From positions 141,764-205,763 of the forward strand of contig JAAXVL010000001.1 of assembly GCA_013335535.1 (NCBI GenBank): a DNA stretch of 64,000 bases. Direction: 5' to 3'. The notes below the pieces were generated by a model that saw only the letters and a list, made by a program, of their open reading frames with translations, did no database searches and was not told where the DNA came from. Each line of letters starts with the position of its first letter. The stretch's first letter is position 1. The position numbers and the translations under genes are program-made. Below, one piece after another: positions 43,717 to 52,765 of this stretch. Source of the stretch: Azonexaceae bacterium (lineage in GTDB: Bacteria > Pseudomonadota > Gammaproteobacteria > Burkholderiales > Rhodocyclaceae).

Positions 43717-45648
43717 CTAGGGGAGATCTGCGTCTTTCATGCCATCGGCGGTCTTGGCACCAACCACGCCGAGGCGAGTTTTCAGGGAATCAGGTTTGCC
43801 GTTGAACTGGGCTGAATAATAAACCGCGTTGCTCATCACTTTCTTGACGTAATCGCGGGTTTCGCTGAACGGAATGGTTTCGGCGTAGATGGCGCCTTCG
43901 AGCGGCCGGTCGGCACGCCATTTCTTGGCCCGGCCGGGGCCGGCGTTGTAGGCGGCGGAGGCAAGAACCGGGTGATTGTCGAGGTTTTCCATGACCAGAC
44001 GCATGTAGCTGGTGCCGAGCAGGACGTTGGTTTCGGTGTCATTGACGCGACCGTGGTTGAAGTCGCGCAGGCCGATTTTCCGGGCCACCCATTTGGCGGT
44101 GGCCGGCATGAGCTGCATGAGGCCGGAGGCGCCGACATTCGATTTGGCGCTGGTGATGAACCGGCTTTCCTGGCGCATCAGGCCGTACACCCAGGCGTCG
44201 TCGAGCGACTGGTTCTGGGCGGCCGGGCGCACGGTATCGCCGTAGGGGGCGAGGAAGCGTAGCGAGAAGTCGTGTTCGCTGCGAGTCTTGTCGGCGGTAT
44301 TGATGGCGCGGTCCCAGATCTGGTTGCGCTTGGCCAGGTTGGCGGCGGCGAGCAGCTCGCGGTCGTCCATGCCGCGCAGCGCCCAGTTCCATTCCTTGAC
44401 GGCCTCGGTGCGCAGGTCGAGACGGAAGAAGGCCATGGCGCGGCGGATGCCCGGGTTGTCGATGGCCGCTTTGGTTTCTTCGGCGGTTGTTGGCTTGGCC
44501 TTGGGCGGCAGCGCGATCTTGCGGTCCAGTTCTTCGTCGGCCAGATTGCCGTAGAAGTTGGTTTGGCCGGCGATTTTGTCGAACAGCGCGTCGGCCTCCG
44601 TCGTCCGTCCGCCGGATTTGAGGGCGCGGCCGAGCCAGTAGATCCACTCCGGGCGGGCTGCGAGTTCGCTCGGCATGGCCTCGATGGCATCGCGGACGAC
44701 GCCCCACTCCTGGGCGCGCAGGGCGGCGCGGACCTTCCATTGGGCGCCTTCTTCGGACAGCGCCGTCTTGCCGGCACTGGCGTACCAGCCGACGGCTTCG
44801 GTCATGTGCTTCTTGGCGGCCTGCAGGGCGATCTGGCTCCAGGCCCACTGGCGCTCGGAATCCTGCAATTTGCCTTTGATCTTTTCCAGTTCGTCGGCGG
44901 CGACGCGCGGGTCGTTGGCGGCGAGGCGGGAGATGGCGAAAGCGGCGAGTTCGCGCCCGGCCCGGCTGGCCGACCAGTTGCCCGGCTGGCGGACGAGGTA
45001 GCTCATGGCGCTGCTGATGGCGCTGTCGAACGCCTTGCTGTCCGGCATCTGGCCTTCCGGCAGGTAATTGAGCGTGGTTTTGGCCCAGCCCGGACGGTTG
45101 GCTTCGACCTGGCGGCGGGCACGTGCCCAGACTTCATCGGTCGTGATCCGCTGGTTGGTGACGAGGGCGTCCAAAACCGGCCGGCAGGGCTCCGGCGGTT
45201 CGAGCATGGTCAGCCACTGCTTTTCGGCCTCGGCGAGCACTTTGCGATCATCGCGGGCGAGGCGGGCCTGCAGGCTGTAGCAGACGACATCTGGCTCGGG
45301 GGCGAGCATTTTGGGGAATTCGGCATCAACTTCGTTCCACATCAGACGCTTGCCGAGCCAGCGTATCCAGTCGGCGCGGAGCTTTTCGGCGACGTAGCTG
45401 CCTTCGTTGCGCTGCAGGAAATCGCGCAGGTTGTTCGGGTCGCCCTTTTCCATCCACATGCGCAACCGATAGTTCTCGGCGTATACGGCCAGTTCGTGGT
45501 TGCCGAGCTGGCTGCTGGCGCGCTCCAGCTTGTTGTAGTCGCCGGCCCGGAAAGCGTCGCGGGCGGTCAGGAAAGCGGTGTCGCCGTTGCTCTGGGCAAG
45601 GACGGAAAATGGGAGCGCGAGGGTGATGAGGATGAGGCGAAACTTCAT
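43717..45648 (-). CDS. Soluble lytic murein transglycosylase (Slt70-like)
   Basis: The 643-residue protein has a signal peptide (MKFRLILITLALPFSVLAQS). A long alpha-superhelical U-domain covers about residues 25-440. The C-terminal catalytic domain has the glutamate in GLMRQESRFITSAKSNVGASGLMQLMPATA (E494). Slt enzymes cleave peptidoglycan glycan strands to 1,6-anhydro products in the periplasm. The start codon is only 14 bases from the start of the divergent 5-formyl-THF cyclo-ligase gene. Confidence 0.92.
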   Translation of the reverse strand: MKFRLILITLALPFSVLAQSNGDTAFLTARDAFRAGDYNKLERASSQLGNHELAVYAENYRLRMWMEKGDPNNLRDFLQRNEGSYVAEKLRADWIRWLGKRLMWNEVDAEFPKMLAPEPDVVCYSLQARLARDDRKVLAEAEKQWLTMLEPPEPCRPVLDALVTNQRITTDEVWARARRQVEANRPGWAKTTLNYLPEGQMPDSKAFDSAISSAMSYLVRQPGNWSASRAGRELAAFAISRLAANDPRVAADELEKIKGKLQDSERQWAWSQIALQAAKKHMTEAVGWYASAGKTALSEEGAQWKVRAALRAQEWGVVRDAIEAMPSELAARPEWIYWLGRALKSGGRTTEADALFDKIAGQTNFYGNLADEELDRKIALPPKAKPTTAEETKAAIDNPGIRRAMAFFRLDLRTEAVKEWNWALRGMDDRELLAAANLAKRNQIWDRAINTADKTRSEHDFSLRFLAPYGDTVRPAAQNQSLDDAWVYGLMRQESRFITSAKSNVGASGLMQLMPATAKWVARKIGLRDFNHGRVNDTETNVLLGTSYMRLVMENLDNHPVLASAAYNAGPGRAKKWRADRPLEGAIYAETIPFSETRDYVKKVMSNAVYYSAQFNGKPDSLKTRLGVVGAKTADGMKDADLP

Positions 45649-45662
45649 GCTAGATTAGTGCC

Positions 45663-46244
45663 ATGGTTGAACCGAACGAGGATAACACGGCCTGGCGCCG
45701 GGCATTGCGACGCGACATGGTGGCGCGACGTGCGGCATTGAGCGAGGTGGAGCATGCCGGGCTCTCGGCGCGCATTGTCGAGCACTTGCTGGCCGCCTTG
45801 CCGGTACCGCGCATCGTCGCTTTTTGCTGGCCGATCAAGCACGAGCCGAATGTGCGGACGGTGGTTGAACGGTGGGCGGCGCTCGGTGCGCAGGCTGCCC
45901 TGCCGGTTGTCGTGGCCGAAGATGCGCCGCTGGCTTTTCGGGTGTGGACAGCGGAAACGCCTCTGGCGCCGGACCGCTACGGGATTCCGACGCCGGTGGC
46001 CGGGGAATTCGTGCGTCCGGACCTCATTTTGCTGCCGCTCAACGGTTTCGACGGCGCGGGGTATCGGCTGGGTTACGGTGGCGGTTATTTCGACCGGACC
46101 CTGGCCGCCCTTTCCCCTCGCCCGCTCGCTGTGGGTGTCGGTTTCGAGACGAATCGGCTGCACAGCATCCGGCCGGAAAGCCACGATCAGCGGCTCGACT
46201 GGATCGTTACCGAAGCCGGCAGTTTCAGCTTGGCAGTCGCCTGA
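45663..46244 (+). CDS. 5-formyltetrahydrofolate cyclo-ligase
   Basis: The 193-residue protein has the family motif NGFDGAGYRLGYGGGYFDRTL, which binds ATP and phosphate, and the N-terminal RRDMVARRAALSEVEH. It converts 5-formyl-THF to 5,10-methenyl-THF in one-carbon metabolism. The gene (ygfA/fau in E. coli) has only 14 bases before its divergent neighbour, so its promoter must overlap the transglycosylase coding region. Its end overlaps a convergent small membrane-protein gene by 20 bases. Confidence 0.92.
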   Translation: MVEPNEDNTAWRRALRRDMVARRAALSEVEHAGLSARIVEHLLAALPVPRIVAFCWPIKHEPNVRTVVERWAALGAQAALPVVVAEDAPLAFRVWTAETPLAPDRYGIPTPVAGEFVRPDLILLPLNGFDGAGYRLGYGGGYFDRTLAALSPRPLAVGVGFETNRLHSIRPESHDQRLDWIVTEAGSFSLAVA

Positions 46245-46515
46245 GCTGCCACACGGCGAAGCTCGTCGCCAGCCCGGCCAGCATGACCAGGGTGGCCTGG
46301 CGAAAATCGTAAAGTCCCGTTTGCAGGGCGAGATTCAGCGTGTAGCTATGGTGCAACGCGAGGAGCAGCGTACCGATGCTCAAGGCGACCCACAGGCGCC
46401 AGCGCTCGCTGGGCAGATCGCGCTGCAAGGAAAATTTCAGGGCAAAGCCGCCGATCGCCGCCTGGCTCAGGGCGGCGACGAACAGGAAATACAGGCTCAG
46501 CAGGTAGGTGTTCAT
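46225..46515 (-). CDS. Small integral membrane protein, unknown
   Basis: The 96-residue protein has about three hydrophobic segments (residues 4-28, 40-62 and 72-92) and a short basic C-terminus (WQLRRLPS). I did not recognise the family. The start overlaps the patB stop by 4 bases, so it is probably translated with cysK-patB. Its end overlaps the cyclo-ligase gene convergently by 20 bases. Confidence 0.7.
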   Translation of the reverse strand: MNTYLLSLYFLFVAALSQAAIGGFALKFSLQRDLPSERWRLWVALSIGTLLLALHHSYTLNLALQTGLYDFRQATLVMLAGLATSFAVWQLRRLPS

Positions 46516-47642
46516 GCGTCCCGGCAGGCGGTGCTGAAACGCTTGAGTGCTTCGTCAAGCGTGCTGCGCGGGCAGCCGAAATTGAGGCGCAGCCAGCCTG
46601 GCGCGCCGAAATCGGCACCGTCGGAAAGGCCTAGGCCGTGCGCTTCGAAATGGGCGGCCGGCTTGGCCAGACCAAGTTCGCGGACATCGATCCAGGCCAG
46701 ATAGGTGGCTTCGACCGATTTCATTTTTGGCCCTTTTTCCCGGTTGACCGTGGCAATCACCTGGTCGCGGTTGGCGCGCAGATAACCGATCAATTCGCGG
46801 TGCCAGTCGCCGCTGTCGCGGTAGGCGGCTTCGCAGGCAGCCAGCCCGAGGACGTTTACGTGCGGGACGATGCCGTGCATGGCGTGTTCGAAGCGATGGC
46901 GCAGTTTTGCGTCGGGAATGACCGCGAAAGCGCAGCCGAGGCCGGGGATGTTGAAGGTCTTTGACGGCGCCATGAGCGTGATGCTGCGTTTGGCCGCTTC
47001 TGGCGACAGGCTGGCGAAGGGAATATGGCGCTTGTTGGCGTCGAGTATCAGGCCGCAGTGGATTTCGTCGGAGCAGACGACGAGGTCATGGGCCTCGGCC
47101 AGCGCGGCCAGTTCGAGCAGCTCGTCGCGGCTCCAGCAGCGGCCGACCGGATTGTGCGGGTGGCAGAGCAGGAAAAGCTCGGTGGCTGGCGTCAGCGCGG
47201 CCTGCAAGGCGGCTTGGTCGAAACGCCAGCCGTCGTCGGTGCAGGCCAGTTCGGCGCGGTTCAGTTTGCGGCCGGAAAAATGCGGAGCGGACAGGAAAGG
47301 CGGGTAGATCGGCGTTGCCGTCAAAACTTCGCCATCGACAGCCCGGCAGGCGACGTTGAGGCCGGTGACCAGCCCCGGCAGCCAGACGATCCATTCCGCT
47401 TCGATTGACCACTGGTATTCGCTCTCAAGGTGAGCGAGTACTGACTCCGTGAGCGAAGGCCAGGGGCCGCCATAGCCGAAAACACCATGCTCGATGCGCC
47501 GGTGCAGGGTTTCGATGACGGCCGGCGGCGCGGCGAAATCCATATCCGCGACCCACAGCGGCAGGACATCGCGACCGGCGTACTTGCGCCATTTGATGGC
47601 GTCGGAGTTGCGCCGGTCGATCGGTGTGTCGAAAAAACTCAA
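46512..47642 (-). CDS. MalY/PatB-family cystathionine beta-lyase (C-S lyase)
   Basis: The protein has 376 residues from TTG 47642, seven bases after the cysK stop, starting LSFFDTPIDRRNSDAIKW as MalY homologues do. PLP-enzyme features are DVLPLWVADMDF, LLCHPHNPVGRCW, VVCSDEIHCGLIL and the PLP lysine in MAPSKTFNIPGLG. C-S lyases of this family cleave cystathionine to homocysteine, pyruvate and ammonia. Next to cysK it suggests cysteine-to-methionine flow. A motif copy (46723-46755) is read as ATVNREKGPKM in the C-terminal domain, just before the conserved VEATYLAWID. Confidence 0.88.
   Translation of the reverse strand: MSFFDTPIDRRNSDAIKWRKYAGRDVLPLWVADMDFAAPPAVIETLHRRIEHGVFGYGGPWPSLTESVLAHLESEYQWSIEAEWIVWLPGLVTGLNVACRAVDGEVLTATPIYPPFLSAPHFSGRKLNRAELACTDDGWRFDQAALQAALTPATELFLLCHPHNPVGRCWSRDELLELAALAEAHDLVVCSDEIHCGLILDANKRHIPFASLSPEAAKRSITLMAPSKTFNIPGLGCAFAVIPDAKLRHRFEHAMHGIVPHVNVLGLAACEAAYRDSGDWHRELIGYLRANRDQVIATVNREKGPKMKSVEATYLAWIDVRELGLAKPAAHFEAHGLGLSDGADFGAPGWLRLNFGCPRSTLDEALKRFSTACRDA
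46723..46755 (+). repeat. Dispersed motif copy (inside patB-like gene)
   Basis: ATTTTTGGCC followed by TCCCGGTTGACCGTGGCA, antisense to the gene and read as ATVNREKGPKM. Confidence 0.85.
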
Positions 47643-47649
47643 ACCCGAC

Positions 47650-48582
<933 letters not shown>

Positions 48583-48601
48583 GGGCGACTCCTAGAGAGA
48601 G

Positions 48602-49384
48602 TCACGAATTGTAGGCGACTCTCCGCTTGCCGTGGGTAGCGACGCAATCAAGCTGCGCGCTGCCGAAGAGCGCTCCCTGGCCAAGATCGAAGCCGGCCAC
48701 CCGCGCCGCTGCCGCCTGTTCGGCGGTATCGATACCAGTCAGCTCGATCTGGATGCTCGCCCGGTGCGCCGAATCCAGCACGCTGTCACGGCTTTCCGGG
48801 TCAATTTGCTGGATGTCCGGCTGCAGTGCCAGCATGTCTGCCGCCTCGATCGACCCGGCCAGCGCCAGCCGGTAGCCGCGCTGCCGATAATTGGCCAGCG
48901 CCTCGGTCAGGCGCGGGTGATGGCCGATGATCGAAGCGTCGATCTGCAGAACGATATCGTCAGGTGCCAGGCCGCAGCGTTTCAAAATCGCCTCGTAAAC
49001 CAGCCCGTGCTGGTTTTGCACGGCCAGCAGATGGCGTGGATGTACCGCCATCTGGAGATAGCCGCCGGTGTGCTGGCGCTGGGCGAGAAAATTGAGGGCG
49101 TGCAGGGTTCGGCACTGCCGGTCGAAATGAACCACCGATTCCGGGGTCTCGCACGCCGCATACGCCTCGGCCGCGCTCACCGGGCTGCCATCCTCCCGAC
49201 GCGCGACGAGAACGGCCTGATGGCCGACCACCCTGCCCTCCTGCAAATCGACAATCGGCTGAAACAGCGAACTCAGGCGCAAGCCGTGGAGCCAAGCAGA
49301 CGCCCGCCTGCCGTCAGGGTAAAGCGTGCTCTCGCCGGTATTGTCGGCAACATTGAAATAGCGAATCAGGTCTGTCAGCGGCAT
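48602..49384 (-). CDS. Degenerate EAL-domain protein
   Basis: The 260-residue protein is recognisable as an EAL fold from LSSLFQPIVDLQEGRVVGHQAVL. The EAL motif itself reads Q-A-V at about residues 56-58, and the later DDFG-type metal motif reads AGSI. Both metal-binding sites are therefore lost, and it should not hydrolyse c-di-GMP. Such proteins often act as c-di-GMP receptors or protein-binding modules. It lies 19 bases upstream of cysK on the same strand. A motif copy sits 12 bases upstream of its start. Confidence 0.82.
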   Translation of the reverse strand: MPLTDLIRYFNVADNTGESTLYPDGRRASAWLHGLRLSSLFQPIVDLQEGRVVGHQAVLVARREDGSPVSAAEAYAACETPESVVHFDRQCRTLHALNFLAQRQHTGGYLQMAVHPRHLLAVQNQHGLVYEAILKRCGLAPDDIVLQIDASIIGHHPRLTEALANYRQRGYRLALAGSIEAADMLALQPDIQQIDPESRDSVLDSAHRASIQIELTGIDTAEQAAAARVAGFDLGQGALFGSAQLDCVATHGKRRVAYNS

Positions 49385-49395
49385 GGTCTTTCCGG

Positions 49396-49420
49396 TTCCA
49401 CGGTCAACCGAGCAAACTGG
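49396..49420 (-). repeat. Dispersed motif copy (core only)
   Basis: Minus-strand core TCGGTTGACCGTGGAA without the T-rich/GGCC half. It lies 12 bases upstream of the EAL gene start. Confidence 0.8.
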
Positions 49421-49620
49421 TTCCGGCCGGGTTGACGATCGAAGGCAAATCGTCCGCCGGGAAACTCGGTTGGTTGAAAAATCAGGTGATGCCAGCAGTT
49501 TAGAGAGCGCCGTTTATTCGTGGAAAGAATCAATTCCTACGAAAATATAAATTAAAAGCATGACGACCTTCTGGCAGGCTTTTCCGCCGCTTGGCGTAGC
49601 CAGCAGGGTTACGGAACCGA

Positions 49621-49656
49621 TTCCACGGTCAACCGGAAATTCGGGCCAAAAATCAA
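49621..49656 (-). repeat. Dispersed motif copy (intergenic)
   Basis: Full-length minus-strand copy: TTGATTTTTGGCC, spacer, then TTCCGGTTGACCGTGGAA. Confidence 0.9.
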
Positions 49657-49825
49657 AGGTGCTGCTTCGCGGCAAGTTCCCGCCATCGAAGTTTATGACC
49701 TTCGTCTGATTGACGGTGATATATCGCAGTGTCATTCTTTATGCGCACGGCACGCCGTAGTTAGGGCTGGTGCCGGATAGGTCACCGCCCTCGTCGGGTG
49801 ACCCGGGGCTGAAAGGAGTCCAACC

Positions 49826-50254
49826 ATGCGCATCCTCCTCGCCACACTGTTTTCTGCTGTATTTGCCGGCCCGGCGCTCGCCGGGCCATCGGCTTACGAC
49901 CTCTACCTGCTCGCCTGCGACGGCACCAGCGATTGCCAGCGCGTCGCCAACGTCGAGCTCGGGCCCGACGGGCAGAAGAACGAGCACCCGACCCCCGGCA
50001 TCCAGGTTCGCGTCGAACAGTTGTCGGTCCTGCCCGAAGGCGCTGTCGTCCGCATGTCCATGACCCTCAACCCGACGCAACTCGGTGTCGCCGGCGGATC
50101 GGGTGGGCAGGTCAGCATCGAAGTCGATTCGGCCATCATGCGCCACAGCTACTACAGTCCCGTCGTCGTCGTGTCGACCACCGGCAAGGTCTATCAGCTG
50201 TGGGGGCGGCAAGTGACGAGCGGCGCGGCAGCGAAAAGCCTGGCGCAACGCTAG
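49826..50254 (+). CDS. Secreted hypothetical protein
   Basis: The 142-residue protein has a clear signal peptide (MRILLATLFSAVFAGPALAG) and a strong ribosome site AAAGGAG 7 bases upstream. The mature region includes YDLYLLACDGTSDCQRV, with two cysteines that may pair, and a beta-rich second half. I did not recognise the family. It stands alone in orientation and spacing, 179 bases before the PEP-CTERM gene. Confidence 0.75.
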   Translation: MRILLATLFSAVFAGPALAGPSAYDLYLLACDGTSDCQRVANVELGPDGQKNEHPTPGIQVRVEQLSVLPEGAVVRMSMTLNPTQLGVAGGSGGQVSIEVDSAIMRHSYYSPVVVVSTTGKVYQLWGRQVTSGAAAKSLAQR

Positions 50255-50433
50255 CAGCTGGCGCCGGCCCGAAGTCCGGCTCGCGATCGAGCGGATTTTT
50301 CCGTGGCTGGGCCGCTGCTAGCTGCGTGTATTCCGTTCGCCTATGTCATTTGTCGTAGATCCATATGGGCTATTGTCGCTCCCGGTGATACCCGGACAAT
50401 TCATTCCCGATATAACTAAAAAAGGGAATCCTC

Positions 50434-51129
50434 ATGAAACAACTTATCGCCGGGCTGGTTATCAGTTTGGGTGTGCTGCAGGGAGCGCAGGCCGATGCCC
50501 AGATGCAATCCTTCAATTTCGACATTTCAGCCGATACGGATAGTTACTCCGCAAGCTTCGTGCTCGATAAATTCGACAGCACGCTCGGAAGGCTGACCGG
50601 TTATGAGTGGGGCTACAGCTTCTATACGACGCTGGGCTACACCATCACCAACAACGGCAATCGCAACATTGACCCCCTTGCCGTTTCAGCGCAGGGAGGA
50701 AGCGTCGGCGCGATGTTCTTCTCGGCTGACAGAGGGCCGTTTGGCGGCTACAGCGCGCCCATTACCGGTAGCAACAGTTTCAGCCTGACATCCGGCCAGG
50801 AGGTCAGCGGTCAGCTGATCGCGGTCGCCAAGGGTGAAGGTCAGATGCCCGCTATTTGGACGCCGACGCCGCTACCGATGATGATGCCGACGCCGGAAGG
50901 CGACAACGCCATCACAATGTTCGTTGGCGTGACCTCCCCCATCCTCAGCGTGGGTGGTCGCAACCTGAGCAACGTGTCGATCAGCTCCAGCAACAGCGCG
51001 GTGCAGGGTAGCGCCTATTTCAGCTACATCTACGAAGCCGCCCCGGTTCCCGAACCGGAAACCTATGCCATGTTCCTCGCTGGTCTTGGTCTGATCGGCA
51101 CCATGGCGCGTCGCCGCAAGTCGCTGTAA
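50434..51129 (+). CDS. PEP-CTERM sorted exported protein
   Basis: The 231-residue protein has a signal peptide (MKQLIAGLVISLGVLQGAQA) and the C-terminal sorting signal VPEPETYAMFLAGLGLIGTMARRRKSL, made of a PEP motif, a hydrophobic helix and a basic end. Exosortase recognises such signals in exopolysaccharide-producing Gram-negative bacteria. The mature part is beta-rich and Ser/Gly/Asn-rich, compatible with a surface or matrix protein. No exosortase gene is in the window. A strong hairpin follows. Confidence 0.88.
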   Translation: MKQLIAGLVISLGVLQGAQADAQMQSFNFDISADTDSYSASFVLDKFDSTLGRLTGYEWGYSFYTTLGYTITNNGNRNIDPLAVSAQGGSVGAMFFSADRGPFGGYSAPITGSNSFSLTSGQEVSGQLIAVAKGEGQMPAIWTPTPLPMMMPTPEGDNAITMFVGVTSPILSVGGRNLSNVSISSSNSAVQGSAYFSYIYEAAPVPEPETYAMFLAGLGLIGTMARRRKSL

Positions 51130-51155
51130 GCAGCGCTTCGCCAGCAGGAACGCAA

Positions 51156-51180
51156 CGGGGGCTACGGCCCCCGCTTCCAT
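51156..51180 (+). terminator. Hairpin terminator after the PEP-CTERM gene
   Basis: A 7-bp perfect stem CGGGGGC/GCCCCCG with loop TACG is followed by the weakly T-rich CTTCCAT. It lies 26 bases after the stop codon. Confidence 0.7.
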
Positions 51181-51210
51181 TTCATCCGGGTAATGCGCCG
51201 GGAGCAAACC

Positions 51211-51547
51211 CTAATGATCGGCCGGAGCTGCCTGACTGCATTGGCTCCGTTCCAGATTCAGTACCAGCAGGCGGCGGAGGATTTCGTCGTCGGACATCTC
51301 GGGCGAGTAATCCATCCAGCCATAGGTGGCGGCGACGGCCTTGTCGAGTTCCTTTTGGGCAAGGTCCAGCCAGGCTGGGTTTGACCACTGAGCGTTTCGG
51401 GAAGCCGGCTTTTTCCTCTTCCGGGGTGATCACCCAATCGACTCCCTCGGCCGGGTTCAGGCAGTTCTCGCGCAGTTCGTAGAATTGCGCGTGGGCGAGC
51501 TGGGGATGGGTGTGAATGCTTATCGGCTTCTCAGGGCGATGGGGCAC
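51211..51547 (-). pseudogene. Frameshifted C-terminal remnant of a DNA methyltransferase
   Basis: Two reading frames together resemble the end of large DNA methylases of restriction systems. One frame (about 51545-51395) gives FYELRENCLNPAEGVDWVI and then TPEEEKAGFPKR. The other (about 51395-51211) gives NPAWLDLAQKELDKAVAATYGW and then SDDEILRRLLVLNLERSQ before a stop at 51211. The join lacks about 20 residues normally found between these parts (usually ending KKRTLTNLYN) and shifts frame. The catalytic domain is absent. It overlaps the end of the next gene by 17 bases. The family match is from memory of the conserved C-terminal pattern. Confidence 0.6.
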
Positions 51548-52532
51548 TCAGGCAGTCGGCTAGCAGGTCCTGCAATTCAGGATGGGCGGCGGTGCTGGCG
51601 AGCAGGCTTTGGCGGAGCGGACGAAGCGGTTCGGTGATGGCGGCCGGGGCGGTCTCCCAGGCGGTGAGCATGGCCCAGGGGTCTTGCGCGAGCAGGGCGG
51701 CAGCGAGGCTGAGGGCCAGGCGGCGTTCGCTGTCGGCATGTTGCTGCCTGGTGCCGAGTTGGTGCCAGACGAGCCGGGCGGCCTGCGGCAGGCGCACGGG
51801 GATGCACTGGCCGCCGGCAAGCAGCGCGCCGGGTACGGGGGCGGCGGTGAGGTAGTCGTGATCGGGAATGCTGGTGGCCAGCCAGGCGAGGGCTGAATCG
51901 GCAGTGTCGGCGTCGTCGCCGACAAGGAGGTTGGCCGGGATGGGTGGCAGGCCGGGCAGCGCGACGGCGGCGTGGCAGGCAGATGGCGCGGATGATTCGT
52001 AGCCGGCGACCAGCGGCAGGCTGGCGGCGATGGGCTGACGGAAGAAGTCGGCTGGTGCGAGCAGTTCGAGGTGGGCGGCCGCCGATTCGCCCGCCGGCAG
52101 GCGTACGCGGGCGCCGAGTTCGTTGAGCCAGGCCATGCAGCCGAGCCGCCCGGCGAGGAGCAGACCGGCGTCGAAGGCGCCGAGGTTGTGCAGCTCGACC
52201 AGGGCGCGGGCGGTGCCCTTGTCGGCCACCTGAAAGCCGAGTTTGCGCAGCATGCCGACCTGGTGAGCGGTTGATTCGGCGTTGTCCATCCGGGCGCGCA
52301 TGGCATTTTCGGCTTCGCGGTCATCTTCTCGCCCGACCAGTGTTTCGGCCTGCTTGCCGGGCACCGGGTAATAGACGCGGTACCAGTACGCGTAGCCGGT
52401 GCCTCGGCGCAGTTGCAAGGTGCCCGGCGTGCCGGGAAGCAAGGTGCCGGAGGTTAGCGATTGCTCTTTTAACGTCGCGTATTGCTGGCGGAAAGCGGGC
52501 TGGTTTGGGCGAAAAAGCACCGGGGTTTTCAT
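51531..52532 (-). CDS. GSU2403-like nucleotidyltransferase-fold protein (possibly degenerate)
   Basis: The protein has 333 residues. The N-terminal basic region (FRQQYATLKEQSLTSG) is followed by a beta segment (GTLQLRRGTGYAYWYRVYYPV). LRKLGFQVADKGTARALVELHNLGAFDAGLLLAGRLGCMAWLNELG resembles the GSU2403/NTP_transf_8 family. The acidic dyad of that fold is not obvious at the expected place (SAAAHLELLAPADF), so activity is doubtful. An inverted repeat starts 4 bases upstream of its ATG and a second one 54 bases upstream, which suggests autoregulation. It is next to a methyltransferase remnant, so it may belong to a decayed mobile or defence module. Confidence 0.6.
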   Translation of the reverse strand: MKTPVLFRPNQPAFRQQYATLKEQSLTSGTLLPGTPGTLQLRRGTGYAYWYRVYYPVPGKQAETLVGREDDREAENAMRARMDNAESTAHQVGMLRKLGFQVADKGTARALVELHNLGAFDAGLLLAGRLGCMAWLNELGARVRLPAGESAAAHLELLAPADFFRQPIAASLPLVAGYESSAPSACHAAVALPGLPPIPANLLVGDDADTADSALAWLATSIPDHDYLTAAPVPGALLAGGQCIPVRLPQAARLVWHQLGTRQQHADSERRLALSLAAALLAQDPWAMLTAWETAPAAITEPLRPLRQSLLASTAAHPELQDLLADCLSAPSP

Positions 52533-52535
52533 GGC

Positions 52536-52566
52536 TTACCCAATAAAAACAAACATCATGGGGTAA
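52536..52566. promoter_or_regulatory. Proximal inverted repeat upstream of the nucleotidyltransferase-like gene
   Basis: The arms TTACCCAAT and ATGGGGTAA are inverted with one mismatch and 13 bases apart. On the minus strand the site covers the ribosome-binding region directly upstream of ATG 52532. It shares its half-site (TTACCCAAT) with the distal repeat. Confidence 0.6.
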
Positions 52567-52585
52567 GTGTAGCGCGGCTGGTATT

Positions 52586-52620
52586 AATTACCCAATGAAA
52601 TTGTAGTTCATTGGGTAATT
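52586..52620. promoter_or_regulatory. Distal perfect 14-bp inverted repeat (likely operator)
   Basis: AATTACCCAATGAA and TTCATTGGGTAATT form a perfect inverted repeat around the 7-base centre ATTGTAG. It is the same half-site as the proximal repeat, 54 bases upstream of the gene start on the minus strand. Two related palindromes in tandem suggest cooperative binding by a dimeric repressor. Confidence 0.7.
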
Positions 52621-52639
52621 TTGCGCTAAAAGACTGGCT

Positions 52640-52674
52640 TTCCACGGTCAGCCGGAAAAATTGGCCAAATTCGA
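52640..52674 (-). repeat. Dispersed motif copy (intergenic, upstream of azlC)
   Basis: Full-length minus-strand copy with one core change (CCGGCTGACCGTGG). It lies 20 bases beyond the distal inverted repeat. Confidence 0.88.
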
Positions 52675-52765
52675 AATGGCTGATCGGCTTGGTATGGGCT
52701 TAAGCCCAACCAATCAGCTTCCTCAATTCGAGCGCGAACAAACGCTTGGGCGCCGATGGATTAGG

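Larger units (their letters stand above)
49385..49825. other. Intergenic stretch with two motif copies
   Basis: No convincing gene is present in these 440 bases. It holds two minus-strand motif copies (49396-49420 and 49621-49656) about 225 bases apart, an AT-rich patch (about 49520-49560) that could contain promoters, and AAAGGAGT before the next gene. An open frame on the minus strand at 49514-49735 is mostly motif sequence. Confidence 0.6.

Noticed and set aside
49514..49735. 73-codon open frame on the minus strand
   Set aside because: Much of it is the dispersed motif (FDFWPEFPVDRG), and there is no ribosome site or recognisable protein feature.
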